Source: Siderastrea radians
Lineage: Eukaryota > Cnidaria > Anthozoa > Scleractinia > Rhizangiidae
DNA: 64,000 bases
Assembly (NCBI GenBank): GCA_964017195.1
Contig: OZ024892.1
Location: forward strand, 6,140,366 to 6,204,365
Direction of reading: 5' to 3'
The notes under the pieces are model-generated. The model was not told the DNA's origin. It saw only the letters and a list, made by a program, of their open reading frames with translations, and did no database searches. Each line of letters opens with the position of its first letter. Positions within the stretch are counted from its first letter, which is position 1. Below, one piece after another: positions 1 through 11,833 of the stretch. Both the position numbers and the translations under genes were made by a program.

Positions 1-15
1 GTTGCGTCCTCTTAA

Positions 16-329
16 CCTTTTAAGCCCCAACATCTTTACACAAATTCTCCTTACTGGTCTCCATAGATTTTATTGAGTACTAATTGAGAGAACTTGTTTA
101 AGCATTAACTAAACTATCGAAAATCGTTGATCATGACAAATCTTACTCGTTTGAGACTGATTTTGGTTGATTTATCAGGTTTAATGCAAAAAAAGAACAC
201 ATTTGAAACAAAATGTCCTTTTCTTTAAGTTTGGTGTTCATTTACTTAATTCTCGTGACTTGTTTGTGTTATAATACACTGATAGGATGAGGAGAAATTT
301 TATGCTGATCACTGTTTGGACTTAAAGGA
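16..329. mobile_element. TTAA-flanked MITE, copy 1
   Basis: A 314-bp element bounded by TTAA at 12-15 and 330-333. The left end CCTTTTAAGCCCCAACA and the reverse complement of the right end (TCCTTTAAGTCCAAACA) are an imperfect terminal inverted repeat. TTAA target duplication is typical of piggyBac-type transposases; no coding capacity is seen. A partial second copy in reverse orientation starts at 3165. Confidence 0.6.
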
Positions 330-455
330 TTAATCTTTCTTTCACTACAGTACGCAACGATTACTTTTTCCACGTTGAATGAAGATCACTTTACTTTTAA
401 ATCGACGATTGAAAAAAACGATTTTCTAATAGATGTTTTTTCATATTCTCAACAG

Positions 456-875
456 AATCAGCATGTACGTACCACAGGATGGGTTCCTTATGGAAAGTCA
501 TGTTACCTTGTCATCGACGTTCCAATGCTAGAGTGGAACGATGCTAGAAGAAATTGTCAGAAGCTGGGAGGGGACCTCGCCAAAATCACCTCGGCCGCCG
601 AAAATCAGTTCATCTACGACCTTCTTATCAAGCAGAAGAAAACTACAGCCCATGGAGCCTGGCTGGGACTTCACCGCAAGGCAGACAAGAAGTTCTACTG
701 GGCAGATGGCACCCCGGTGACGGGCTACACTGCATGGGCCACTGGTGAACCGAACAACCAAGCTGAGGAATGCACCCACATGTATGGTTCGGGACCCGCG
801 AAGGGAAAGTGGAACGACTTGAATCGTGCCCGAGGCAAGGCAGAAATTGCATTGGCTCCTGTCATTCTCTGCTAG
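456..875 (+). pseudogene. C-type lectin A, CTLD exon with a damaged 5' edge
   Basis: The second exon of a secreted C-type lectin; its leader exon must lie left of the window. The domain shows the WIGL-like GAWLGLH, the EPN motif (747-755, expected for mannose-type Ca2+/sugar binding) and WND. Compared with the other copies there are three lesions. First, 7 nt replace 3 nt just after the first Cys codon, so the conserved acceptor (AG 454-455) puts the domain out of frame. A second AG at 476-477 would restore the frame (exon from 478) but drops the N-terminal Cys. Second, the Cys after WND is Arg (CGT at 825-827), removing the partner of the Cys in ECTHMY. Third, the final CAG is TAG (873-875), ending the protein five residues early, right after the last Cys. 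It could still make a short-form lectin, or be a pseudogene. Confidence 0.8.
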
Positions 876-969
876 AAGAACCCTAAATAGTTTTCAGTTG
901 CTGTTTAGAACGGTCATAGCTTTGCTACTGAGTAGGTTTTTGGGCCCTTTTTTCGCGAAATGTTTTTGA

Positions 970-975
970 AATAAA
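970..975 (+). terminator. Poly(A) signal AATAAA of lectin A
   Basis: AATAAA lies about 95 nt downstream of the lectin A stop, a spacing similar to that in the other lectin copies. Confidence 0.6.
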
Positions 976-2732
976 TGTTATGCCTGGTTACGGTTTAGCG
1001 ATTTAAAATTTGATAATTTATGTACTTGCACACAGTAACAGGTCCCTTTAAGTTTTTTGCCCATGAACGAAGTTATAAAGTGCTACTGCTGAGTACTGTA
1101 GACAATAAGGATAATACTTACTGCTTTATGAATAAATGCAAAAGGTTGGTCAGTAATCTACATGTGTGTCATTGAAGTGGTGAAAACGGTGTTTAGTTTC
1201 CTGAGCTACTCCCTGTTGTGGGTTATTCGGATATGGGTCCATTGGCTGTCGAAGGGCACGTTTTGTTTAATCACAGAAACACATAAATGTAAAACAAAAA
1301 AAAAACGGTCTTCTAAAGAGAGCTGTTACTTATATTCGCGTGTTCCCCTTATTCGTGAGCCAAAGAACTTTTTCTTGCGTGTTGATAAGCCAAGAAAGCA
1401 CACACACAAATGTACCCATTTTTATACAAGTTCACCTACGATCAAACGGAAAAAATGAACGTTTTTGGCTTTTAATAATAATAATATACTTTATTATATG
1501 GCAAGCAATTCTCCAGTCTAAATCGAGTGTTCTGATTGGCTAGTTTTCGGTCGGGATTTTACACTACGGACCGTTACTATGGAAACGGTCCTTTTTGGAT
1601 ATTTGTTTTTTCGCGCTCCCGCTCCCGCAAAATTCAAACTCCGAAAACGCAAGAAGATTAAAAAAGGAAAGGTTTGGAGCTGGTACAAAACCGGAATGAA
1701 CGAGGTAAACACGCCTGTTTAGAAAAGGCGCTCTTCAATTAACTTTACCGACTTTTTGATATAGCAAAACACTCGCCAGCAGTGAATCAAAAAGCATGGC
1801 CAATGTTCTTCAGTGACTGTGTGTGTTTATTGTTTTCTTGTACGGCTATTAGACTGTAAGCTGTAAAGAGCCGCGTAAATCGGCCAACACTTAAACAATA
1901 ATTATTAAAATTCAGCATTAACAAAAGAGTACGTTTCTCACAAGAAAACCTCTCGGCAAATAAAAAATGAAAACTGCAAAAAAACTAGCAAACGGCTTTC
2001 ATCAATTGTAAATCGAAAGAAAACGATCATGTTCTTGTCTAGTTTAATATTGGCCATCGCTTCAGTCAGCGTTTTCCACACGGAACAAATTAAAGCTACA
2101 CGTTCATGTGTTAAACTAACAATGTACCTTGATTCCTCAGCGAGATTTTTGCTCTTGTAGTGGACATCCTTGAAAATAAGTTTAGCTTGTTCACAGGTCC
2201 GCTCTTGCTGTAGCTTGCGCTAAAAACAACTTTGTTTGGTGAGACAAAAATTTGCTCTCAGCATCCACAAAGTTCTCCATAAAGCCACTGAAGCAAACAA
2301 CTTGCAGTATTTGATGGAGAAATAATTTCCAGTGTCTTTATTCTTTAAGTTCGAGTGTTCCTTCGTTTACATTACGGACTAACACGCTGCCACAATTTCC
2401 AGTTTGAGAAGCACGTTTCTGAGATTTTATCGCGGCCTTTTCATTATTCTTCTTTTTCCCGAATTGTCTCCGCCCATATAAACGAAGACGTATTTTCAAA
2501 TAAAACTATCGTGTTGTAGAGGACGACAAAAAACTGACACATATATCAGAAGCAGAGCAGTTTCCATTCAAAAGCCACCCAAGTTTTCGCCGATCGACAG
2601 CAACGATCGTCAAACTGATTCGAAAGCCAGTTAAAATCGCTGGCTTCTTTCCTCGACATCGCGCCGGAAATTGACTTGAATGAACTAACGGAAGTGTTGC
2701 TTCGTACGAAAAATGATGCCATATAATAAACT
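976..2732. other. Intergenic, no supported gene
   Basis: Only short chance reading frames are seen. The motif actttattatatggca near 1489 recurs inverted as tgccatataataaact near 2718, so about 1489-2734 may be one degenerate inverted-repeat element. Its interior has no recognisable coding sequence. Confidence 0.4.
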
Positions 2733-2878
2733 ACTTACTAACTTCACTTGCTCGGGACCGTACTGAGGAATATTGGCCCTCGGTCGTTTTTGTACGGACC
2801 TCGCTGCGCTCGGTCCGTACTGCCACGACCTCGGGCCAATATTCCCCAGTACGGCCCTCGCGTTCAGTTAGTAAGAAG
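2733..2878. repeat. GC-rich stem-loop repeat
   Basis: A large inverted repeat: 2761-2787 (tactgaggaatattggccct and on) pairs with 2827-2853, and the flanks ttactaac and gttagtaa pair outside them. The loop holds the self-complementary GTACGGACC/GGTCCGTAC. It looks like a terminal part of a MITE rather than a host hairpin. Confidence 0.55.
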
Positions 2879-3164
2879 TTATTATTAACGTGTCAATTTT
2901 CTTTAGCGTTTTTACATTAATTGGGGACACAAAAAATGAAATAAAATAAACAAAATAAAAAACTATCAATATTACGTACAAATTTTAAATTTACGGTTTT
3001 GGACCAGCTTGCTAAGGTCCTCCTTCCCCAATGAAACGCACTTCACTTTAACTGCATTTTTTTGCCAGCGGTGGGGGCCATAGTTGCCCAGAGAATGCTT
3101 TCTATATTTTGTAGTGTTTACTCTACTAGGGATAGTAAAGTGTGCGTTTCTTAGATTGTGTCTT

Positions 3165-3350
3165 TTAACCCTTTAAGCCCCAACAGTGATCAGCATCAAA
3201 TTTCTCCTCACCATATCAATTCATTATAACACATACAGGTCATGAGAATTGAGGAAATGATCACCAAAGATGAATAGTCTTGATGTCTTAACAAGTTCTC
3301 CTGCTAGGTACTCAGTGAAATGTGTGGAGACCAGTAAGGAGAATTTGAAT
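3165..3350. repeat. Partial second copy of the 12-333 MITE, reversed
   Basis: Starts TTAACCCTTTAAGCCCCAA and runs through sequence matching the reverse complement of the right part of the first element, ending near the ccagtaaggagaattt match. The other terminus is missing or replaced. Confidence 0.5.
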
Positions 3351-3676
3351 AATCATGCCGAGGTGGTTAACAAGCAGCACATTTAGGGAGGGCCTCTAAA
3401 CGTTATTATACAGCACTGTGTTCAACCTTTAGAATCTTATTGTCATAGATGAACTATTTTTGTAGTACCGGAACTGAGGTTTATGTTTAAACTGGGAATT
3501 AACGGATTAAGAGGGCTTAAAAGGCCTTGTGATTCATTCATGATATGAGGCACGGCTAACAAATTTTAAACTGAGACACGTATACGTTCAATCACAAATC
3601 AGTTGTGGATGTTGATGGTCAGCATATTGTAGCTAAACCTTGCAAATATATTCAATATTGGAGAATATCAGGAAAA

Positions 3677-3832
3677 ATGGTTCCTCGCCAAAACTTCATG
3701 TTACTTGTTTGCCTCATGATGGCAATTGTCCTTTCTAGTGGCAAGCCTCCAAACTCCAGCACCAAGCCAGTCGCTGCGCCTAAATCTCAAGCGAGACAAA
3801 GCTTTGTGATAAACAAAACGTTTCCTAAATAA
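3677..3832 (+). pseudogene. Lectin B leader exon, truncated by a repeat insertion
   Basis: ATG at 3677 in the context AAAAATGG begins a signal peptide (hydrophobic core FMLLVCLMMAIVLSS) followed by a Pro/Lys/Ser linker with an N-S-S sequon. After the VIN codons the exon runs into an interspersed repeat at about 3819. The repeat supplies four foreign residues and a stop (3830-3832) that overlaps an AATAAA. No splice donor is reached. The same exon segment, about 131 bp, reappears complete on the far side of the repeat (from about 5023). This half therefore looks like the promoter-bearing front of one lectin gene broken by the insertion. An alternative is a misassembled or duplicated allele. 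Confidence 0.75.
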
Positions 3833-5018
3833 AGTCATGTTCTCGAACGGGGACCATCTTGAATCGTGTTTTTTCTAAACCTTCAAAAAGCTCCAAAATT
3901 GATAAAAAAAAATTTATCAAAATTGATAAATTAACACGAAAATGACCTAAAAATGATCTAATAAATGATCTGCAAATAGCTAATCTAGGCAGGTGGCAGA
4001 AAAGGAAATAATAACATATTTACAAGATAAGTTACAGACACAGAAAATCAAAATAGCAAGCACTGTATATTAATGTAATGTTGTCTGCAAATCAATATGC
4101 CTTAATTCAATAAAAGATGGATCAAGATGTATTCAGCTTTTAGAATTTGAATTTGAGGCATTTGGTGCATTTGTTTTTTTTTGTACCCATTTTGTTTTGG
4201 ACGTTAACACTGACATTCTCGCTTAGACGTTGACATTCGCATTGAGACATTGACGTTATTGCTGAAACATTGACATTATCGCTAAAGCATTGACATTCTC
4301 GCTGCCTGAAACATTGGCATTCTCGTGCATGAGACATCACCATTCTCGCTGCATGAAACATTGCCATTCTCGTGAGACTTTGCCATTCTTGCTGAATCAT
4401 TGACATTTTCACTGAGACACTGGACATTCTCCGCGGCGCTGAAACAAAATATACTGCTTCCCTCGGTTTCTGACAGTCATTATGAATGATTTTATGGTGT
4501 TCAAAGAAGAAAGTGTGGCACGCTTCATGTCTTAAAAAATTAAAGGAAAGAAAGAATTCTTATCGACTGTTGTAAGTTTCCTTAATCTGAGAATCTTAGT
4601 GAACATTCTTTTCAGTATCCAGTATAGGTTGCCATTTACACCCCTACCGAAAATTCCTGTATCCGCCCCAGTTTTAGATGTTCAGTGTCTCCATTACAAC
4701 TACTGGAACCGTAGTTGACTAGTTGTGGGAGTATTACAAATGTACCGCTGTAATTTTGAAAGTTAACTAATTTTCATTTTCTCCTGTCATTTCAAACTTT
4801 TAACTGCTTGTTCGTTGTTTTTGAGGAGAAAGCAATCACGTCCAACTTACACATCTAAACTTAGGAGAATTTAGAAAGATTAATTTTTTTCAGACCAGGG
4901 CAACTTTTTTGACAAATATATCAAAACTCATAGATCACCTTAACTGTCGTTATCTGTTCAAAAAACAACAGACGTTTCTGTGAGATATCCTGCTTGTCAT
5001 CCTTCGACCGTCTTCGCC
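3819..5018. mobile_element. Interspersed repeat R1, copy 1 (inside a lectin exon)
   Basis: A 1.2 kb segment nearly identical to 6462-8314 apart from the latter's nested insert. Both copies begin at TTTCCTAAATAAAGTC and end at GACCGTCTTCGCC. It contains a short minisatellite and no long reading frame with recognisable domains. It has no clear terminal inverted repeats. It is flanked by two copies of about 131 bp of the lectin leader exon. The family is not recognised; a non-autonomous element or a captured 3' gene end is possible. Confidence 0.7.
4196..4432. repeat. Minisatellite inside R1
   Basis: About ten degenerate tandem units of roughly 20 bp resembling gagacattgacattctcgct. The array recurs in the second R1 copy at about 6841-7076 with the same order of variants, so it is part of the repeat, not a local expansion. 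Confidence 0.75.
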
Positions 5019-5034
5019 GAGTCGCCAAAACTTC

Positions 5035-6209
5035 ATGCTACTTGTTTGCCTCGTGATGGCGATTGTCCTTTCTAGTGGCAAGCCTCCAAACTCCAGCACC
5101 AAGCCAGTCGCTGCGCCTAAATCTCAAGCGGGACAAAGCTTTGTGATAAACAACAACTGCGGCCTGCCGCATATCGATCGCGAAATCCTTGCTCACATCA
5201 AGGCTAAACTTGATTATATCGCAGCACAGGCTAGCAAAGGTATGTATCGTTAGCATCTTTCTGTTTTCGCGAGCGCTTCAATTTGTGGCTTAATATTTCC
5301 AGAGATTTCGGGAAAGAAGTAAATTGCAAAGTGTCAACATTTATTTCATCGTGATGTGGCGGAATTCCAGACGCTTCACCACAGAGAAGCCTCTAATTTC
5401 CTCATTAGCCAAAGCTTAGACTGTCCCATGAAATTCTTCTGCTCTAAGTCTCAATTCTCGTTAATTACTGCATCCTTCCATCTTTACATCACAGGAGATA
5501 ACTCCCACTATCTCGTCCCCATGCCCTGCTCTTTCGTAGGGGAATAGCGGGCGCTCCCTTATAGGCCGATCATAGTTTACGTTGACAATCTTTGATCTCT
5601 ACACACTTCCCCCGCTCACAGCCAGGATTTTTATAAAGTGCGCTTATTTGGCAGGTTTCTTACGTCCTTAGTCTATAACTACCTTTGTCAGCAATTTACC
5701 TTTGCGACATTTGTTTGACATTCGTGGTGCATGGCAAAATTTTCTCATTCAATGTTGTTCTGAACGCAGTGGAGTCTCCATGTTCCAGTGGCTGGGTTCA
5801 TTATGGAAAGTCGTGTTACCTTGTGATTGACATTCCAACGCTGGAGTGGAACGATGCGCGAAGAAATTGTCAGAAGCTTGGAGGGGGCCTCGTCAAAATC
5901 ACCTCGGCCGCCTAAAATCAGTTCATCTACAACCTTATTCTGAGCCAGACAAAAACTACGGCAATGGGTGCATGGTTAGGACTTCACCGTAAGGCAGACA
6001 ACAGGTTCTATTGGGCAGACGGCACTCCGCTGACTGGCTATACTGCATGGTCGCCCAGTGAACCGAACAGTCCATCAAGTGAGAAGTGTGGCAACATTTT
6101 TGGTCCGTCAGATCCCAGGAGGGGAAAATGGAACGATTGGGTCTGTAGCGCGGATAAGTCACAGATAACAAATGTTCCAGTGGTTCTTTGCCAGAAAAAC
6201 TCAAAGTAA
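5035..6209 (+). pseudogene. C-type lectin C with one nonsense codon
   Basis: Exon 1 (from 5035 or slightly upstream, ending 5239 before GTATGT) keeps an in-frame internal ATG and a hydrophobic signal core. The normal start (ATGGTTCC in copy B) has been cut off at the R1 junction. It carries the N-S-S sequon, the NNNCG motif and the phase-1 donor. Exon 2 runs 5770-6209 after the acceptor GAACGCAG. The CTLD has EPN (6060-6068), WND, all expected Cys and ends CQKNSK. A single Glu codon, GAA in the other copies, is TAA at 5913-5915; the frame is otherwise open to the stop. With B it forms one ancestral lectin gene split by R1. The single in-frame lesion suggests recent loss, a segregating null allele or a base-call error. 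Confidence 0.85.
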
Positions 6210-6461
6210 TGCTTTCGTTTCTGTACTTGAATCAGTAGATGTAAATGTTTAGGTTTGTGTCGTTTATACGCTCCAACACTGCCTCTAAATTTCTTAATCG
6301 TAACTTCTCACCTTCAACTTCAATGTTCTCAATTAATCCCATTCAAACCGGGCTTTTTTAGTCTTCTAGGACTGGGGATGGGTGACCCCACCCCCCGCCT
6401 TAACTCTGATAATATTAAAGCTATGACAACGACAGTTAAAGGACAGATAGTGCGTTCAAAG

Positions 6462-8314
6462 ATGTTTCCTAAATAAAGTCATGTTCTCGAACGGGGACCA
6501 TCTTGGATCGTGTTTTTTCTAAACCTTCAAAAAGCTCCAAAATTGATAAAAAAATTTATCAAAATTGATAAATTAACACGAAAATGACCTAAAAATGATC
6601 TAATAAACGATCTGCAAATAGCTAATCTAGGCAGGTGGCAGAAAAGGAAATAATAACATATTTACAAGATAAGTTACAGACACAGAAAATCAAAATAGCA
6701 AGCACTGTATATTAATGTAATGTTGTCTGTAAATCAATATGCCTTAATTCAATAAAAGATGGATCAAGATGTATTCAGCTTTTAGAATTTGAATTTGAGG
6801 CATTTGGTGCATTTGTTTTTTTTTGTACCCATTTTTTTTGGACGTTAACACTGACATTCTCGCTTAGACGTTGACATTCGCATTGAGACATTGACGTTAT
6901 CGCTGAAACATTGACATTATCGCTAAAGCATTGACATTCTCGCTGCCTGAAACATTGGCATTCTCGTGCATGAGACATCGCCATTCTCGCTGCATGAAAC
7001 ATTGCCATTCTCGTGAGACATTGCTGTTCTTGCTGAATCATTGACATTTTCACTGAGACACTGGACATTCTCCGCGGCGCTGAAACAAAATTTACTGCTT
7101 CCCTCGGTTTCTGACAGTCATTATGAATGATTTTATGGTGTTCAAAGAAGAAAGTGTGGCACTCTTCATGTCTTAAAAAAATTAAAGGAAAGAAAGAATT
7201 CTTATCGACTGTTGTAAGTTTCCTTAATCTGAGAATCTTAGTGAACATTCTTTTCACGCCGGGCCAGCATAAGGCCTGAAGCGGCACTCTAGGAATAACT
7301 TTTGTGTTTTTAATCCAGTGGAGCTCAAACTTTGCAACGTAACAGACTTCGCAATTGCAAACAATCGTATGATTTTTGTTTTTCGATTTTAACGGTTTTT
7401 GGCGGGAAAATGACGTCATACAAATGACGTCAAAATTTTATTTTCACCTGATGACTGACTTATTGCGCTATTTCAAAAGGATATGATGAGACGAATTCAA
7501 ATATGAAAAAATAATTGAAAAAGCTTTATCGGTTCAAAAGATACGACAATCTGAATTTTGAATTTCCCGCCATTTTGTTACTATATTTAGAACTTTGGCA
7601 AATTTCAAAATGCAATATCTTTTGAACCGATAAAGCTTTTTCAATTATTTTTTCACATTTGAATTTGTCTCAACATATTCTTTCCAAATCGTGTACTAGT
7701 TTAGTCATACGGTGAAAATAAAATTTTGACGTCATCTGTATGACGTCATTTTCCCGCCAAAAACCGTTAAAATCGAAAAACAAAAATCATACGATTGTTT
7801 GCAATTGCGAAGACTGTTAGGTTGCAAAGTTTGAGCTCCACTGGATTAAAAACACAAAAGTTATTCCTAGAGTGCCGCTTCAGGCCTCATGCTGGCCCGG
7901 CGTGATTTAAGTATCCAGTATAGGTTGCCATTTACACCTCTACCGAAAATTCCTGTATCCGCCCCAGTTTTAGATGTTCAGTGTCTCCATTACAACTACT
8001 TGAACCGTAGTTGACTAGTTGTGGGAGTATTACAAATGTACCGCTGTAATTTTGAAAGTTAACTAAATTTTCATTTTCTCCTGTCATTTCAAACTTTTAA
8101 CTGCTTGTTCGTTGTTTTTAGGAGAAAGCAATCACGTCCAACTTACACATCTAAACATAGGAGATTTTAGAAAGATTAAATTTTTTCAGACCAGGGCAAC
8201 TTTTTTGACAAATATATCAAAACTCAGAGACCACCTTAACTGTCGTTATCTGTTCAAAAAACAACAGAAGTTTCTGTGAGATATCCTGCTTGTCATCCTT
8301 CGACCGTCTTCGCC
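6462..8314. mobile_element. Interspersed repeat R1, copy 2, with nested foldback
   Basis: The same unit as 3819-5018, starting TTTCCTAAATAAAGTC (6464) and ending CTTCGCC (8314), split by a 650-bp palindromic element. Its minisatellite is at about 6841-7076. Its AATAAA at 6471-6476 is the first poly(A) signal downstream of lectin C (stop 6209). Confidence 0.75.
7255..7904. mobile_element. 650-bp foldback (palindromic) transposon
   Basis: The perfect termini CACGCCGGGCCAGCAT and ATGCTGGCCCGGCGTG begin two arms of roughly 300 bp that are nearly reverse complements. R1 copy 1 gives the empty site (cattcttttcagtatcc). A target duplication is not clean; tttt/ttta is possible. Both arms contain TGACGTCA motifs (CRE/ATF palindromes). 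No coding sequence. Confidence 0.85.
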
Positions 8315-9060
8315 TGGTCTTTCTACTAACCAGAAGGTAGGGCTAAATCGAAAATCAGTTCTCCGTCTGATCGACAGTATGATGTTCGAACAAACGTCGT
8401 ATTTCTCTGCGATCCAGATTTTTTCCTCCTCTAATTTCCTTCAAAACAACACGACTGTGAGACCTGACCTAATTTCTTGTCATCAGTTGTGATTTTAAAG
8501 TGCAATCCTTGAACATGAGGAAGATAATCCGCAAAGAACATTCGGTTAACTTTGGCTACCTTTTACTGGAGTCATGTTCGCCTTTACAGAAAGTCAAGGA
8601 AAATGACCGCTTAATTCAGTTTACTACTTTGATTGCAGTTGCATTTGAGCAACATACGCTTGTCTGCTGCACGTTCGTGGTCTACATTATGTAAATTATG
8701 AAACTTCCTGTCATAATTTATATGCAAGAGAGCAATAACCAGATTTGCAAACGTCACTCGATTGGCTCTAAAGCGGAAGTTTTAACTCAATTTTGACGAG
8801 TAATCGACACTTTTGCAAGTTAAGGAACTCTCAAACTGTTTGCAGCCGATTTTTAGTGTCTTAAAAAGCATAAAGTGAACATGATAAAAAATAACTTTTT
8901 TATCGAGCAAGAAACCAGGCATAATTCTTTATTAGAGCTCATACATTTTAATAATTTACGCAAAAGAAAAATCAATGTGAAACGCTACCTTTGTCCCCTG
9001 TCATTATAAACATCTTTATTCATCGTTTTTGACTCAAGCGTCAAGTGCGAACTAAGGGAA
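8315..9060. other. Intergenic upstream of orphan leader D
   Basis: No gene, repeat family or strong signal is recognised. It is the ancestral 5' flank of the decayed leader exon that follows. Confidence 0.4.
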
Positions 9061-9285
9061 ATGTTTTCTCGTACTAGCTACGTATTGTTTGATTTCTTCG
9101 GGGCGACCATTGCCTATTATTGCGGCAAAAATCACATTCCAGCGCCAAACGAATAACTGCAACAAAAACTCAGTCAGGATTGAGCATTGTGGTTAACAAC
9201 AACTGCGGTCTGGCGAAAACCGAGCGAGAAATGATGGCTCATATCAAAGACAAAGATGACTTAATCGCCAAGCATTCCAGTAAAG
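9061..9285 (+). pseudogene. Orphan lectin leader exon D (frameshifted)
   Basis: ATGTTTTCTCG at 9061 matches the start of the other leader exons. The reading then fails with an in-frame stop in the degenerate linker, and the frame changes before VVNNNCGLAKTEREMMAHIK. It ends with AGTAAAG before the donor GTAAAC at 9286, the conserved exon boundary. No CTLD exon follows before the TNF-type gene at 11.8 kb. It is a relic of a lectin unit that lost its second exon. Confidence 0.8.
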
Positions 9286-11833
9286 GTAAACTTCTTCAAT
9301 CTCAAACTTACAATAATTTATTCTATCTAATAATAATGCACCGTGTCTGCTCGTAGATTCAAGAGGAAAATATTTCTGCCTGGCCTGATTTCGACGTTAT
9401 TTCAGCAACGCTACGAGAGCCAGTTTAATGTAAACACCAGTAGTAATTTCATGAGTCTACATAAGCCTAACTAAAGGCGCTGATTTTCTGCATCAGCTAC
9501 ATGAATATCCTTCTGTAAAGTGAGCGATGTGATTTACGAAAGAAAGAAAATCTGAGGTTGAAGGAAATTCTAGCGAAATTTTCGTTTCTCGTGTTTTGTT
9601 TTAAATTGCCAATATCTTATATCACGGCAAAGGAAGCTGGCTTATTTATTGGTCTTTATCAGAAGGAAATTTCTTCAAATTTATGTGTTGGTGTCACGAC
9701 ATGCCGCCTCTTCGAAATCGCGCAAAATTAAGATGGCGAAAATTTCCTGTTACACTTTGTAGGGTGCTTGAATACCAAACAACCCTGCGAAGAGGTTTCC
9801 ACAGATGCCGTAACCTCTCATTCGAATTTTCGAAAGCAAAACGTTTCTTCCATGAGGTAAAAACAGTTTTCCATCGTGTGGCTCGGCTTTTGTTCTCATT
9901 ATAAAAGTGCTTAATCAAACCGTTTCCTTTATGTAGAATTGATAGTTTATTTACACAGCCATTTTTGCGTTTTTGCCTGAGTCAATTGCTGAGCTAAACT
10001 TTAAAATCTTAATTGGTATTTGTGCGGACGGCTCCGTTTTGAGCGCTATTTAAAAAAACTTTCTAGAATTCCTCTCCAATTTTATTTTCCCCCATAAGTC
10101 AGTTTTCGTTCTCCCATATGTTGAAATGGGTCTCGGCGACGAATAAGCGAAGGTCTACTTAGGAAAGCTTATGTGCTGGCCTGAACAAATTATTGAATGA
10201 GATATAGGGTAGGTTAGTGAGCTTTAGTTTGCCATATTTTGGGGCGCAAAACGTAAAATGGTTGTTTTCTTCCTTGTGATACGTGATTTTCTGAGTAGTC
10301 GAGAGCCGTTGTTTTTCATTTTTGTTATGTGTGAGGCCAGAATTGAATTTTTAGTTTGTCGTGCCAGAATATAATTTCGTAGCCACCAAACAAAATGTAT
10401 TGAAAGACGATGAAATGAGATGCGCGTCAAATGACTGTGGACCACGACAATCCTTACAGTTTGTAACAGTTGTTAATTTTCCGCATTGAATATGTTAAAT
10501 ATTTGAGTAGTGAAGCATTGATGACTGATTCATTACATACTCGAACAAACGCAGAACTGGAACATGCAACCCACAATTCTTTCACTTCCGCTAAAGCACG
10601 GCAGTAACAACGCACGGGACATGACACGCTGCAATTCATCAGGCTGGCAATTCACCTCAACATGCTATTGCTACTGTAGATGGAGCTCTACTATCAAGCT
10701 CTCAAAGAAGGTGAAAAGAATTTTCGAACAGCGGTAGTTTGCCAAATATGGTATTTTTTTTTAATCAGAACTGGAGTGCAATAAATCACTGATCCGATCT
10801 ACAGTTGCTCGCAAGGACTGCTCTGTAGGTCTATCCTACAGATTGTGACCCCGATCCATACTAAAACTACCCCAGTATTGTTTTTGTTCAATCAAGAATA
10901 TCTTTACACTACTTCAAAGTAGTTTTGTATGTGAACTGAAATCACCTAGTATTTGAATCTTTTTGGAGAGAAGATTGGTTAATTGTACAAAACTATACCC
11001 TCCCTGCAGTCCGAGGTGAGAGCTGGTAATTTTGGCCAAGGGAAGTGACACGCTGTTCGAGGATTCACGAAACCTAGCTCGAGCTGGTCAATTGACAGTA
11101 AACAAGGGAGAAATACGCAGCACTGAAAACTAAAGGAAGAGGGTTTCATCTCGACATGGCGGAAGGTTGTGATAGCGGGGAACTAGCGTATACGTTCGAA
11201 ATTGTGCGTACCTGTTTTATAGCAGCGCATGGAGGTCTGATCTTGATATTAAGGGTAAGTCACGAAAAAACTGTAAACTTCTGCTCAGATCCCCAGAGTA
11301 AAAATATTTCATGTGGGATATCTCGCATTTCAGATTTAAGCATGGCTCTGGGCGATATTTGTTATTTACGGAGGGAATAGATGTAAAATATGTTAATTGA
11401 CGAGTTGCTTTCCACGCCGAAAACCATACCACAAAGTAAGTACTGTGTGTAAAGCAAGATGCAGGTGAAAAAGATTTAACAAAGTGCTGACATATATATG
11501 CGAACCGTTCCTAGGTTAAGACCTTGTAACACAAATGTTTTTTACATACCCCTAACTGATTCTCTTGAATTTATTTTCTTCAAAATGCTGTAAAGATGAG
11601 ACAAGAAAAGGTTAAAATATTTTATTAGATGAAGGAACTCCTTTGCTGAAATAATGATTAAAATATGAATCTCTCGTTTTCATTGCACCATGCCCCGAAT
11701 AATTTAGGAAGGCTAGTTCTTGTTTTTACTTGCTTTCTGTAAACAACGGCTAACTAAACTTTCAGTAATTTTACTCGTGTTTCATTCCTTGTCGTTTTTT
11801 ACAAAAGTCAGTTCAGTCAGCGCTGTCGAGACC
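9286..11833. other. Intergenic, nothing recognised
   Basis: Scattered short open frames on both strands without splice-consistent structure or domain motifs. No lectin CTLD sequence is present. Confidence 0.4.

Noticed and set aside
9683..9918. Overlapping plus and minus open frames of about 73 codons
   Set aside because: Low-complexity overlap on both strands with no motif, splice signal or paralogue.
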